64,000 bases of DNA from VYFG01 sp965248685 (GTDB lineage: Bacteria; Pseudomonadota; Gammaproteobacteria; Arenicellales; Poriferihabitantaceae), in assembly GCA_965248685.1 (NCBI GenBank), contig CBDFKC010000003.1:2046001-2110000 (forward strand), read 5' to 3'. The notes under the pieces were generated by a model, which was given only the letters and a program-made list of their open reading frames with translations, did no database searches and had not been told where the DNA came from. Made by a program: the position numbers and the translations under genes. Shown here in pieces: positions 17,707 to 26,174 of the stretch (position 1 is the stretch's first letter; every line of letters begins with the position of its first letter).

Positions 17707-19806
17707 ATGCCTGTATTACCTGATCAAAAAAACCGGATACTGCTTGTTGCTGTCATTTTAGTTGGTTTTATTATTTCGGTATTTTTGGTGCGAAACACCG
17801 CCGACGTATCCGAATTACCCAAAGCATTGTCCGATCCGTTTACATTTGAAGAATGGATTAACAGCGCCGAAGATTGGTTGAAGAAAAACTTTCGCTGGTT
17901 TACACGGGCGATTGCCGGAGGCATTGAACAAGCGCTGTATTTTGTTGAAGATTTTCTGGTTGACTCTCCCTGGTTGTTTGTTCTTATGTTGCTGGTGTTG
18001 CCAGCGCTGCATTTCGGTGGCCTGCCCCTCGCGCTACTGACCATTGCCGGTGGATTGTTCTGGGGTGGTGTCGGCATGTGGGAGCCCACCATGCAAACCC
18101 TGGCGCTTATGGGAATGGCGGTGATTCTGTCGATTATCTTTGGCGTTATTTTTGGTGTGCTCAGCTCCCAGAACGATCGCTTCGAGAGAATTCTGAGGCC
18201 GGTTCTCGATACTATGCAAACCATGCCTGCCTTCGTTTATCTGTTGCCAGCTGTTTTCTTTTTTGGTATTGGCGGCCCCCCAGCGATCATGGCCACCATG
18301 ATCTACGCATTGCCACCCGTGATTCGATTGACTAATCTGGGTATTCGCCAAATTTCTCATGAGACCTTGGAGGCGGCAAATTCCTTCGGTACTACCAGGC
18401 TTCAGACGCTATTCAAAATACAGATTCCCATGGCCCTGCCGAGTATCATGCTGGGTATCAATCAGACTATTATGATGGCATTAGGTTTGGTGGTGCTCTC
18501 TACTTTTATCGGCGCCGAAGGATTAGGTTCGGAAGTCTGGAAAGCCATTTACAAATTAAAAGTAGGGTGGTCACTTGAAGGCGGGATATGTATCGTATTT
18601 ATGGCAGTCATATTCGATCGCCTGAGTCTGGCCATGGGACAGCAACGTAGCGATAGTCTGCCCTCCAACTCAGTTCGGTTTTATCTACTACCGCAATCCT
18701 GGGATATCCATTCCTGGGCTCGGGCAGTTGAAAAGGTTGTAGGGGGTGTCTGGAATTTGATTGCGACTACCATGGGAGCTCTGGTGCAGGGATTGGCCGT
18801 TTGCGTATCTAGCGTGACCCGCTTGTTCGGATCAGCCCGTGCAAAACAATCCTACCTCTATGTCCTTGAACATCAGTTTCTGTTTGGCAGTATTCTGATT
18901 CTTGGAGCGATTCTTCTATACGACGCCCTGGGTTCAGGGATTGGTGAATATCCGGAGTCCCTTGGTTTTACCTTTCGCCAGCCAGTGGATGATGCGGTGG
19001 CCTGGTTAACCGTGAATCCAACCTTTATCGCGTTTACCAAAGGCTTGCGCGCATTTGTTTATTTATATCTGTTACATCCCCTCGATGTCTATCTCACTTA
19101 TTTACCCTGGTATGTGGTGGTGATCGTCGTCGGCCTGGTAAGCTGGTTATCCGTGGGTAGAAAGTTTGGTCTGGCCTGCGTCGGTCTGCTGATGTTTATC
19201 GGCGCCTGCGATTTATGGGCGGAGGCGATGTTGACGCTGTCTTCTGTACTAGTGTCGGTGTTGATTTGTTTTGTTATCGGCATGCCTCTGGGGATTTTGG
19301 CGGCCCAGAACAAACGCTTCGACGCGGTATTGCGACCGGTGCTCGACACCATGCAGACCATGCCAAGTTTTGTCTACCTGATTCCCGTGCTCATGTTTTT
19401 TGGCGGTAATGTTGTGTCCGCAGTAATAGCCACCGTGATCTACGCCCTGGCCCCGGTAATCAGATTAACCACTCTCGGTATCTCGCAAATACCGGTCACC
19501 TATACTGAGGTTTCTTCGTCATTTGGCAGCTCGGCATTACAAACTCTTAAGAAGGTAAAGTTACCTATGGCATTGCCCAGCATTATGCTGGGTCTCAACC
19601 AGGCGGTCATGATGGCGCTGGCAATGCAGGTGGTGACGCCATTGATCGGTGGTGGTGGTCTTGGTCGAGACGTATTTAATGCGCTAAATACCTCTAACAC
19701 CGGCTATGGGCTGGCTGCGGGAATCGGTATTGTGTTGCTCGCAATTATTCTCGATCGCCTGAGTCAGGCCTGGACTCAAACCCAGAGAAAAGCGCTGGGT
19801 CTATAG
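17707..19806 (+). CDS. Fused double ProW-type ABC permease (glycine betaine/proline uptake-like)
   Basis: A 699-residue inner-membrane protein holding two consecutive BPD-type permease domains, near residues 125-310 and 500-690. Each has the stretch RPVLDTMQTMP followed by an A/S-FVYL segment, an EAA-like loop with RLTNLGI or RLTTLGI and the phrase PMALPSIMLG. This is the ProW/OpuAB type of osmoprotectant importer, here duplicated in one chain so a single polypeptide could supply both halves of the channel. I take ATG 17707 over TTG 17701. The ATPase follows 65 nt later. No substrate-binding protein or binding-domain fusion is encoded next to it. Confidence 0.9.
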   Translation: MPVLPDQKNRILLVAVILVGFIISVFLVRNTADVSELPKALSDPFTFEEWINSAEDWLKKNFRWFTRAIAGGIEQALYFVEDFLVDSPWLFVLMLLVLPALHFGGLPLALLTIAGGLFWGGVGMWEPTMQTLALMGMAVILSIIFGVIFGVLSSQNDRFERILRPVLDTMQTMPAFVYLLPAVFFFGIGGPPAIMATMIYALPPVIRLTNLGIRQISHETLEAANSFGTTRLQTLFKIQIPMALPSIMLGINQTIMMALGLVVLSTFIGAEGLGSEVWKAIYKLKVGWSLEGGICIVFMAVIFDRLSLAMGQQRSDSLPSNSVRFYLLPQSWDIHSWARAVEKVVGGVWNLIATTMGALVQGLAVCVSSVTRLFGSARAKQSYLYVLEHQFLFGSILILGAILLYDALGSGIGEYPESLGFTFRQPVDDAVAWLTVNPTFIAFTKGLRAFVYLYLLHPLDVYLTYLPWYVVVIVVGLVSWLSVGRKFGLACVGLLMFIGACDLWAEAMLTLSSVLVSVLICFVIGMPLGILAAQNKRFDAVLRPVLDTMQTMPSFVYLIPVLMFFGGNVVSAVIATVIYALAPVIRLTTLGISQIPVTYTEVSSSFGSSALQTLKKVKLPMALPSIMLGLNQAVMMALAMQVVTPLIGGGGLGRDVFNALNTSNTGYGLAAGIGIVLLAIILDRLSQAWTQTQRKALGL

Positions 19807-19871
19807 GGAAAGTAAGGATAATAATCAATTTAAACTATTTGCCATCTGCATACGAATAATCCAATTTCCCT

Positions 19872-20900
19872 ATGAGTGAATCCAGCAAAATTGTCTGTAA
19901 CAATATATGGAAGGTGTTTGGCCCTAATCCCAAAAGAACCCTGGAAGACCTTGATCATTCATTGACCCGGGCACAGGTGCAGGAACAAACCGGCCATGTT
20001 ATTGGGGTTCGGGACATGTCCTTTACGGTGGAACAAGGGGAGACTTTTGTTGTGATGGGATTATCCGGTAGTGGCAAGTCGACCCTGGTGCGGTGCTTGT
20101 CCCGGCTAATCGAACCCACCGCTGGAGTAGTGCTGATTGACGGCGTTGACGTGGTCAAGATGACGGATAGTCAACTTACCGATCTGCGGCGACACAAGAT
20201 GAGTATGGTGTTTCAACACTTTGGTTTATTTCCCCACCGCAAAGTAGTTGAAAACATCGCCTTCGGCCTCGAAATCCGGGGCGTGGGCAAACAGGAACGA
20301 ACCGAAAAAGCCATGGAAGTTTTGGAAATGGTCGGACTTGGCGGATGGGATAACAATTATCCCCGAGAGCTTTCCGGTGGCATGCAACAGCGTGTAGGTC
20401 TGGCTCGAGCCATGGCAGTGGATCCAGAGATACTGATATTTGACGAACCATTTAGCGCCCTCGATCCCCTTATCCGTCGGGAAATGCAGGATGAATTACT
20501 CAGTCTCCAGGCCAAGGTGCATAAGACCATGGTGTTTATCACCCATGATTTTCTGGAGGCAATAAAAATGGGGGATCACATCGCTATCATGAAAGACGGC
20601 GAAACCTCGCAAATTGGAACATCGGAAGAACTGGTGGCTTCACCCGCCGATGATTATGTCAGGGAATTCACCGAGGACGTTCCGCGCTATAAAGTTCTCA
20701 GCGTGGGCAAGGTCATGCGGCAACCTGTCAACGTCAGTCTTAATGGTGACAATCCCGTGGTTAACGTGTCCGCCAAGTTGGACTCGTTAATTGAAATTGC
20801 GTCTGAATCTGAACGGCCCCTGGCGGTGGTTGACGATCAGGGACAATTGATTGGAGAGATAAATCAGTCGATGATCCTTCGGGCGATGAGCACCAAATAA
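19872..20900 (+). CDS. ProV-like ABC transporter ATP-binding protein
   Basis: A 342-residue ATPase. It has Walker A GLSGSGKST near residues 64-72, a Q-loop at MVFQHFGLFPH, signature LSGGMQQRVGLARA near 167-180, Walker B ILIFDEPFSALDP and the switch FITHDFLEA. The N-terminal extension with VCNNIWKVFGPNP is typical of ProV/OpuAA. After the nucleotide-binding domain comes a short CBS-like tail with one recognisable unit (PLAVVDDQGQLIGEINQS), the region that senses ionic strength in OpuA. It powers the fused permease upstream for compatible-solute import. Confidence 0.93.
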   Translation: MSESSKIVCNNIWKVFGPNPKRTLEDLDHSLTRAQVQEQTGHVIGVRDMSFTVEQGETFVVMGLSGSGKSTLVRCLSRLIEPTAGVVLIDGVDVVKMTDSQLTDLRRHKMSMVFQHFGLFPHRKVVENIAFGLEIRGVGKQERTEKAMEVLEMVGLGGWDNNYPRELSGGMQQRVGLARAMAVDPEILIFDEPFSALDPLIRREMQDELLSLQAKVHKTMVFITHDFLEAIKMGDHIAIMKDGETSQIGTSEELVASPADDYVREFTEDVPRYKVLSVGKVMRQPVNVSLNGDNPVVNVSAKLDSLIEIASESERPLAVVDDQGQLIGEINQSMILRAMSTK

Positions 20901-20952
20901 TTTCTTCGAATATAAAGGTATTCCAAATGAAAATTTCACCAAACAATCATTA

Positions 20953-21597
20953 TCACTGATCGAGTATCTCCAATATCTCTGGCAACAGCGCTTCATCGAC
21001 CCAGCTCTGATACATTTTTCCTGATGGGTGCAGTCCATCTTCGGCAGTTAATTGCGGATCGTTTTCTGCTTTAAGTGATAGATCGGTGATGTTAATAAAC
21101 CTCACATTCTTTGCCGTCGCAGCCTCTTTTATCAGGTTATTGTAACGACTGATATCCGACTGGATCTGATCAATACCAAGTTGTCTGCCAACAGGGGTTA
21201 AGCCGTAGTCCGGAATTGATACCACAAAAACCCTGGGAGTGTTGCCTCCCGCCAGGGCAATCCCGCGATCCAGTAGCGATTCAAATTCCGTGACGAAATT
21301 GCTGTCGTCGATATTTCTGGTCATAGCCCGATATTGATTATTGACCCCAATCATGATCGACACCAGGGAATATCCCGCCACCGGATTCTGTTTGGTAATA
21401 CCCTGATCCAACTCTGCAACGGTCCAACCGGTCTGGGCAATTATGTCTATCGCATCAACACCAATGCCCCCATCGACCATTTTCCGCCCGAGGATATTTG
21501 GCCAGCGCATACTCTCTGCTACGCCTTCACCAATCGTATATGAATCGCCAAGGGCGAGAAAACGAACGGTATGTTTCTGTGTGTCGGGTCCTACCAT
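20953..21597 (-). CDS. SGNH/GDSL hydrolase
   Basis: A 214-residue esterase/lipase-like protein. Block I is LALGDSYTIGEG with the catalytic Ser near residue 22, block III is MIGVNNQYR with the oxyanion Asn, and block V is DGLHPSGKMY with the catalytic Asp and His. The ATG at 21597 has AGGGA 9 nt upstream; a TTG at 21636 would add 13 residues without a better site. No clear signal peptide, so it is probably cytoplasmic. It stands alone, convergent with proV, and its substrate (acyl or acetyl ester) is unknown. Confidence 0.88.
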   Translation of the reverse strand: MVGPDTQKHTVRFLALGDSYTIGEGVAESMRWPNILGRKMVDGGIGVDAIDIIAQTGWTVAELDQGITKQNPVAGYSLVSIMIGVNNQYRAMTRNIDDSNFVTEFESLLDRGIALAGGNTPRVFVVSIPDYGLTPVGRQLGIDQIQSDISRYNNLIKEAATAKNVRFINITDLSLKAENDPQLTAEDGLHPSGKMYQSWVDEALLPEILEILDQ

Positions 21598-21713
21598 AGC
21601 GATATTATCCCTGGTCTGAAAACTTTGACAACCCAAGCAAACATCTTAGGCAAAAAACCTGGTTTACACGGTCTGGTTGACGAAGGTATGGTATAGGGCT
21701 GAGGGGACTGAAA

Positions 21714-23219
21714 TTGGATAACCAAATGAAAAATTTGAATTCGCGTAGTATTGTTTTGGTGCTGTGGATTGTGTGCACTGTGACCTGGATAAGTTTTAGC
21801 GGTCATAAACTGATTTCGAAGGCGGAGGCAGCACCAGCAAAGATTCACGGGATATACAGTTTGTTTGCGCCTGCGGATTCTGGCGATACCTTGATATACG
21901 CACGAGTTATCGTCGACGGCGTGGTAAATGACGCTGACTGTCCGGATCTGGTCGCAGGGGATCTGTCTTCAACCCCAACCTTTGCTCGCGGGATGCGTCC
22001 CACACTTATTGAGGGAGTGCAGAATTTTAATATCACGGTTTGCGAGGCTGTAATTCCTCCGGGTGTCACCTACACCGTAGCCGACGAAAATAACACGTAT
22101 TTATTGGCCGCTGTCACATTAAATCCTGCCGCCATCCAGGTATACGGCGATACGGGCTGCAAGCTGAAACAATGTCCTAAAAATACCCCTGCATCACCTT
22201 TCAAAACGCTGGCAAAGCTTGGCAGCACCTTGAAACCCGATTTAATTTTACACATGGGTGATGCTAACTACCGGGGAACAAACAGCGAGATAGAGTCTGG
22301 TGCATATTCTTATGACGCTGGGGATGGAGGATTTGGCGGACCGGCCTGTGGTTACGATTCAAAATACTTCAGTCAGAATGCAAGTGACAGCCCGAGTCCC
22401 GATGCCTGGCAATACTGGCACGATGACTTTTTTGCGCCAGCGAAAGAACTTCTGGGAACAGCCCCTTGGGTATTTGCCCGGGGCAACCACGAACTTTGCA
22501 GCAGGGCGGGTCCCGGCTGGTTCTATTTTATGGGGCCCGGTTCATCTCTTAATCAGGGCGTCCCACAATTGTCCTGCCCATCTCAGGGTAGTCTCAGCGC
22601 ACCTCTTGATAATATTAAAACCTTTATCAATATGATCGACCCTTATATGGTTATGCTCGAGCATTTGAACTTGTGGGTTTTTGATTCGGCTAATGCATGC
22701 GACGAACATGCTGCCAACCCTCTAACAAAGCTATACGCCGAACAATTTGAACTTCTGAATAATACTGATTCTGCGAATCCAATCTGGATGATGACCCATC
22801 GACCTATCTGGGGAGTAGAGACCAACAAACCAAAAGTATTCCTGAATAAAATGCTGCAAACCGCGATAAGTCTTACCACAACCGGAAAACTGCCAGAATC
22901 GGTAACCCTATCCTTATCTGGTCATATGCATATCTACCAAACCCTTACTTTCCCTCCTGATACCAACAGACCACCCCAGATTGTTATCGGCAACAGCGGC
23001 GTAAAACTGGACAAGTCAGCCATCAAAGGCAATTTTCAAAGTGAGATCGACAAAACCAAAGCAAATGGCAACGCAACCGACAAACACGGATTCCTCACAA
23101 TCCAATACAACCCAAACGGAACTTGGCAAGGAGAAGTCATCACCAGCTCCCAAACTCCCCTGGCCATCTGCAACTCCCAAAACCCCGACAACAACCAACC
23201 CATCTGCCACCTCCAATAG
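21714..23219 (+). CDS. Secreted calcineurin-like metallophosphoesterase
   Basis: A 501-residue exported phosphoesterase. A signal sequence covers about residues 5-40 (hydrophobic core IVLVLWIVCTVTWISF, possible cleavage after AEA). Metal motifs occur in the expected order: YGDTGCKLK near 143-151, LHMGDANYRG, FARGNHELCS, MTHRPIWG and LSGHMHIYQ. This is the purple-acid-phosphatase/metallophosphoesterase fold with two metals. The start is TTG at 21714 with GAGGGG 7 nt upstream; an ATG at 21726 lacks a site that close. Many Cys residues suggest disulphides after export. It ends directly before the inverted repeat cluster. Confidence 0.85.
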   Translation: MDNQMKNLNSRSIVLVLWIVCTVTWISFSGHKLISKAEAAPAKIHGIYSLFAPADSGDTLIYARVIVDGVVNDADCPDLVAGDLSSTPTFARGMRPTLIEGVQNFNITVCEAVIPPGVTYTVADENNTYLLAAVTLNPAAIQVYGDTGCKLKQCPKNTPASPFKTLAKLGSTLKPDLILHMGDANYRGTNSEIESGAYSYDAGDGGFGGPACGYDSKYFSQNASDSPSPDAWQYWHDDFFAPAKELLGTAPWVFARGNHELCSRAGPGWFYFMGPGSSLNQGVPQLSCPSQGSLSAPLDNIKTFINMIDPYMVMLEHLNLWVFDSANACDEHAANPLTKLYAEQFELLNNTDSANPIWMMTHRPIWGVETNKPKVFLNKMLQTAISLTTTGKLPESVTLSLSGHMHIYQTLTFPPDTNRPPQIVIGNSGVKLDKSAIKGNFQSEIDKTKANGNATDKHGFLTIQYNPNGTWQGEVITSSQTPLAICNSQNPDNNQPICHLQ

Positions 23220-23220
23220 A

Positions 23221-23362
23221 TTAAATAGATCGGGGTCAGTGTAGAAATTAAATAGATCGGGGTCAGTGTAGAAATTATTCGGTATAGTATGATCACGGAG
23301 CTATAATTTTTACACTGACCCCGATCTTTTTGATAATTTCTACACTGACCCCGATCTTTTTG
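23221..23362. repeat. Head-to-head REP-like repeat cluster (two forward, two inverted units)
   Basis: Two exact 27-bp tandem units (23221-23247 and 23248-23274) share the core GATCGGGGTCAGTGTAGAAA. Two reverse-complement units with core TACACTGACCCCGATC follow at about 23305-23331 and 23334-23362, spaced 30 bp. A 30-bp centre separates the pairs. The transcript can fold into a long hairpin, so it could end transcription from both convergent genes. The look is that of a REP/BIME-type mobile repeat; no transposase is adjacent. Confidence 0.75.
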
Positions 23363-23365
23363 GTT

Positions 23366-25189
23366 TTAGCCTATAAATCCTCCCGATTGTCTTTTCCACA
23401 GATCTGCATAAAGCCCTTTTGTCTGAGTAAGTTCTTTATGACTGCCCTGCTGAACGACTTTCCCCTGGTCGATTACGATCAGTCGATCTAACGCCGATAT
23501 TGTCGAAAGTCGATGTGCTACCGCGATAACCGTCTTGTTTTCCATCAGTTGGAGCAGGTTTTCCTGAATTGCCGCTTCGACTTCTGAGTCGAGAGCTGAA
23601 GTGGCTTCGTCGAGCACTAGAATAGGTGAATTTTTCAGAAAAACCCTCGCGATTGCTATGCGCTGGCGCTGCCCACCCGAAATTTTTACGCCACGTTCGC
23701 CGACTTGTGCGTCTAGTCCACTGCGTTCTTCTAGATCTGTCAGTTTCAGAATAAAATCGTAGGCATTGGCCCGTTTCGCAGCATCAATAATGTCTTGTTC
23801 ACTGGCATCCTGTCGACCGTACGCAATATTTTCACGGACCGATCGATGCAGCAAAGAGGTGTCCTGGGTGACCACGCTTATGTGCTCACGGAGTGATTCC
23901 TGTCTAACCATTGAAATGTCCTGGTGGTCGATAAGAATTCGTCCGCCCTCAAGATCGAATAATCGAAGTAATACATTCATCAATGTAGTTTTTCCCGCCC
24001 CCGAGCGCCCAACAATACCAACCTTTTCCCCGGGAATAATATCGAGGGAGAAGTCGTCAATGACCCCGGTTTTCTTGCCATAATGAAATCGAACATTTTC
24101 GAAACTAATTGCGCCCTGGGTTACTACTAGCTCTTGCGCCCCGGGTGTATCCGTAACGGTTTGTATTTTTGATATTGTGTTCATGCCATCATGGGCCATG
24201 CCAAGATTCTCAAACATATCTGACATTTCCCACATCACCCAATGCGACAACCCTTCCATGCGCAAAACCAAACCAACAGCTACCGCCACAGCTCCCACAG
24301 TCGCTACATCATTCAACCACGACCAGATTGAAACAAAGCCCACGGAAAACAATAACAGTGCATTGAGAAATTCGACTGAGACTTCAAGTTTGGAAGTCAA
24401 TCGCATCATGCGATAAACCGTTTGCATAAAGCCATCCATGCTGTCGCGAGCATAGCGTTCTTCTCGCCCTGCATGGGCAAACAACTTGACGGTCATGATA
24501 TTGGTATAGCTGTCGACTATTCGACCGGTCATATTCGAACTTGCGTCTGCCTGTTCTTCCGCAACCAAATGTAATCTCGGCAACAGATAACATAGCAACA
24601 ATACATACAGTATTATCCAAACAACAAATGGCAGCGCAATCCACAAATCAAAGTTCGCCACCAGAACCAGTGCACCAATGAAATATACGCATACATATAC
24701 CAGCACGTCCGCCAATTTCATCACGGCTTCGCGCACACCCATGGCAGTTTGCATAACCTTGGTCGCGACCCGGCCAGCGAATTCGTCCTGATAGAAACCA
24801 AAGCTTTGACGTAGAAGGTATCGGTGCGCCAGCCAGCGGATCCGCATCGGATAGTTGCCGGTAATGGTTTGATGGGACACCATTGCCAAGAACAAACTTA
24901 ACAGGGGTATGCAAAATAGAACCACTGCGCCGATAACAATAAGTTTGGTTTTTTCCTGCTCGAGAAAAACTGCTTTATCGACATTGGTGAGCCAATTGAT
25001 TATTTCACCCAGAAAACCGAATAACATGACTTCGACCACAGCGAGTAACGTCACCAGAAAAGACATCAGAAAAATCCATGGCCATACTCCCCGTGTATAG
25101 TGCCGACAAAACGCGAATAAAGACGTTGGCGGATTGGTCGGCATTTCCGGTGGAAATGGCTTGAGTAGATTTTCGAAGAAGGAAAACAT
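23366..25189 (-). CDS. ABC exporter, fused membrane and ATPase domains
   Basis: A 607-residue half transporter of the MsbA/lipid-multidrug exporter type. Six membrane helices lie in residues 30-330, followed by the nucleotide-binding domain: Walker A GRSGAGKTTLMN near 390, Q-loop VVTQDTSLLHRSV, signature ISGGQRQRIAIARV, Walker B PILVLDEATSALDSE and the H-loop VIAVAHRLSTI. It would act as a homodimer exporting lipid, peptide or drug. ATG 25189 is chosen over a TTG at 25198. The stop lies just beyond the inverted repeat cluster. There is no neighbouring adaptor or outer-membrane channel gene. Confidence 0.93.
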   Translation of the reverse strand: MFSFFENLLKPFPPEMPTNPPTSLFAFCRHYTRGVWPWIFLMSFLVTLLAVVEVMLFGFLGEIINWLTNVDKAVFLEQEKTKLIVIGAVVLFCIPLLSLFLAMVSHQTITGNYPMRIRWLAHRYLLRQSFGFYQDEFAGRVATKVMQTAMGVREAVMKLADVLVYVCVYFIGALVLVANFDLWIALPFVVWIILYVLLLCYLLPRLHLVAEEQADASSNMTGRIVDSYTNIMTVKLFAHAGREERYARDSMDGFMQTVYRMMRLTSKLEVSVEFLNALLLFSVGFVSIWSWLNDVATVGAVAVAVGLVLRMEGLSHWVMWEMSDMFENLGMAHDGMNTISKIQTVTDTPGAQELVVTQGAISFENVRFHYGKKTGVIDDFSLDIIPGEKVGIVGRSGAGKTTLMNVLLRLFDLEGGRILIDHQDISMVRQESLREHISVVTQDTSLLHRSVRENIAYGRQDASEQDIIDAAKRANAYDFILKLTDLEERSGLDAQVGERGVKISGGQRQRIAIARVFLKNSPILVLDEATSALDSEVEAAIQENLLQLMENKTVIAVAHRLSTISALDRLIVIDQGKVVQQGSHKELTQTKGLYADLWKRQSGGFIG

Positions 25190-25308
25190 TGAAAACAAAC
25201 AATAATAATTAAGTGTCTATCCTTTAACTAATAGCAAAAGCCCCATGATTTATAGTTTGAACCTCTGTTATGCTATTGATATATAAGCATAATATAGATT
25301 CAGCAATA

Positions 25309-25317
25309 TGTTATAAT
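25309..25317 (+). promoter_or_regulatory. Extended -10 promoter of the tiny transcription unit
   Basis: TG at 25309-25310, one base, then a perfect TATAAT at 25312-25317 form an extended -10 element, which does not need a strong -35. The start of transcription would be near 25324. A TATGCT...AGCATA inverted repeat at 25269-25291 just upstream could be an operator. Confidence 0.6.
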
Positions 25318-25351
25318 AGCTACATTATCAATCCAGAGAGAGGGTAGTAAT

Positions 25352-25387
25352 ATGATTTCAGGACCAGGTGTGGGGCCGGTATTATAG
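25352..25387 (+). CDS. 11-codon ORF in its own small transcription unit
   Basis: The ORF reads MISGPGVGPVL and then TAG. A very strong ribosome-binding stretch, AGAGAGAGGG at 25335-25344, ends 7 nt before the ATG, and the unit is bounded by an extended -10 promoter and an intrinsic terminator, giving a transcript of about 130 nt. The end of the ORF lies in a possible GTGGG/CCCAC hairpin. It does not lead into any plus-strand gene before the terminator, so a leader peptide for a downstream operon is unlikely. It could be a microprotein or an RNA with an incidental ORF. I do not recognise the peptide. Confidence 0.4.
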   Translation: MISGPGVGPVL

Positions 25388-25426
25388 CCCACGAGAAATA
25401 ACTATAGAGTTACACATAGATTGATT

Positions 25427-25456
25427 AAAACGCGCTACTAAGTTAGCGCGTTTTTT
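25427..25456. terminator. Intrinsic terminator, probably bidirectional
   Basis: AAAACGCGCTA at 25427-25437 pairs perfectly with TAGCGCGTTTT at 25444-25454 around a 6-nt loop, followed by Ts to 25456. On the plus strand it ends the tiny 25.3-kb unit. Read on the minus strand it has a weaker T run and overlaps the stop codon of the 178-residue gene. Confidence 0.85.
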
Positions 25457-25974
25457 ATGTGTTCCATTTTGCCCCTTGCGGCAATAGCGCTAATCTTTTC
25501 ACTGGCTATTTTTGCGGTACTGACCGCCTCATTCAAGGCGCTCTCGTATTCATCCATAAACCCGTGTTTTCTCTCCTGGGGAAATGATCTGATGTATTCA
25601 GATTTCAATTCCTCGCACATCGATTGAATATAACTTTCCGCGTTTAGATAAGTCACGATTGCATCCATCGCATCACTATCGAGGAATCCATATTCCTGTC
25701 GAACATCTTGGATACTAAACCCGCCTCTTGGGTCAAAAGGAATGTAAGGGGTATAGCCGTCGCTGGAATCAATCGCAGCTTTAATATTCTCCAAACTAAA
25801 GTTCTCCAGCGATTTTTTATTTCGATAATACGCATCAGCGACATAGGAATTCAATGCGCTACAAAGATGTATCCGCTTCTCCAGCCCCACCCAGACGCTA
25901 ATAAAGGTTTTTAGAATAAATGTTCCGGAAGCAACCACCGCCGCAGCGGTAATCCAACCCGTTGTATCCGTCAT
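25438..25974 (-). CDS. Membrane-anchored protein of unknown function
   Basis: A 178-residue protein I do not recognise. One N-terminal hydrophobic segment (TAAAVVASGTFILKTFISVWVG, about residues 9-30) would anchor it, with the remaining helical, charged part (LENFSLENIKAAIDSS, EDLK-like stretches) in the cytoplasm or periplasm. There are no recognisable catalytic motifs. Its stop codon lies within the terminator stem. The start is ATG 25974. It is divergent from the SOS-controlled HNH gene, sharing an AT-rich 150-nt intergenic space. It is probably a lone gene. Confidence 0.6.
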   Translation of the reverse strand: MTDTTGWITAAAVVASGTFILKTFISVWVGLEKRIHLCSALNSYVADAYYRNKKSLENFSLENIKAAIDSSDGYTPYIPFDPRGGFSIQDVRQEYGFLDSDAMDAIVTYLNAESYIQSMCEELKSEYIRSFPQERKHGFMDEYESALNEAVSTAKIASEKISAIAARGKMEHIKNALT

Positions 25975-26139
25975 CGTTATGACCTGCTTAAATCAGAGGT
26001 TCTTTACTAAAGTAACTTTCATTATAGAGCATTTAATCGCTTGTTCAATTTACCCGTTTCAAAAATAACCCAACCTCGCTAAGAAAAATAACCTGAAATT
26101 TCAGGAACTTGTTGGAGTAATAGTCAGTGTTTGATACAA

Positions 26140-26159
26140 TACTGTATAAATATACAGTA
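26140..26159 (+). promoter_or_regulatory. LexA (SOS) box
   Basis: TACTGTATAAATATACAGTA at 26140-26159 matches the E. coli LexA consensus TACTGTATATATATACAGTA at all but one position in the centre and keeps both CTGT and ACAG half-sites with 8-bp spacing. It lies 15 nt before the ATG of the HNH gene, overlapping or just after a TTGATA (26131-26136), so LexA would block its transcription until DNA damage. Confidence 0.88.
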
Positions 26160-26174
26160 ACAAAAGATATCACA

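Noticed and set aside
21625..21630. Perfect TTGACA before the metallophosphoesterase as a -35 element
   Set aside because: No acceptable -10 hexamer lies 16-18 bp downstream.
23221..23274. Two exact 27-bp tandem repeats as a possible CRISPR array
   Set aside because: There are no spacers, the units are directly adjoining, and inverted copies follow; this fits a REP-like cluster.
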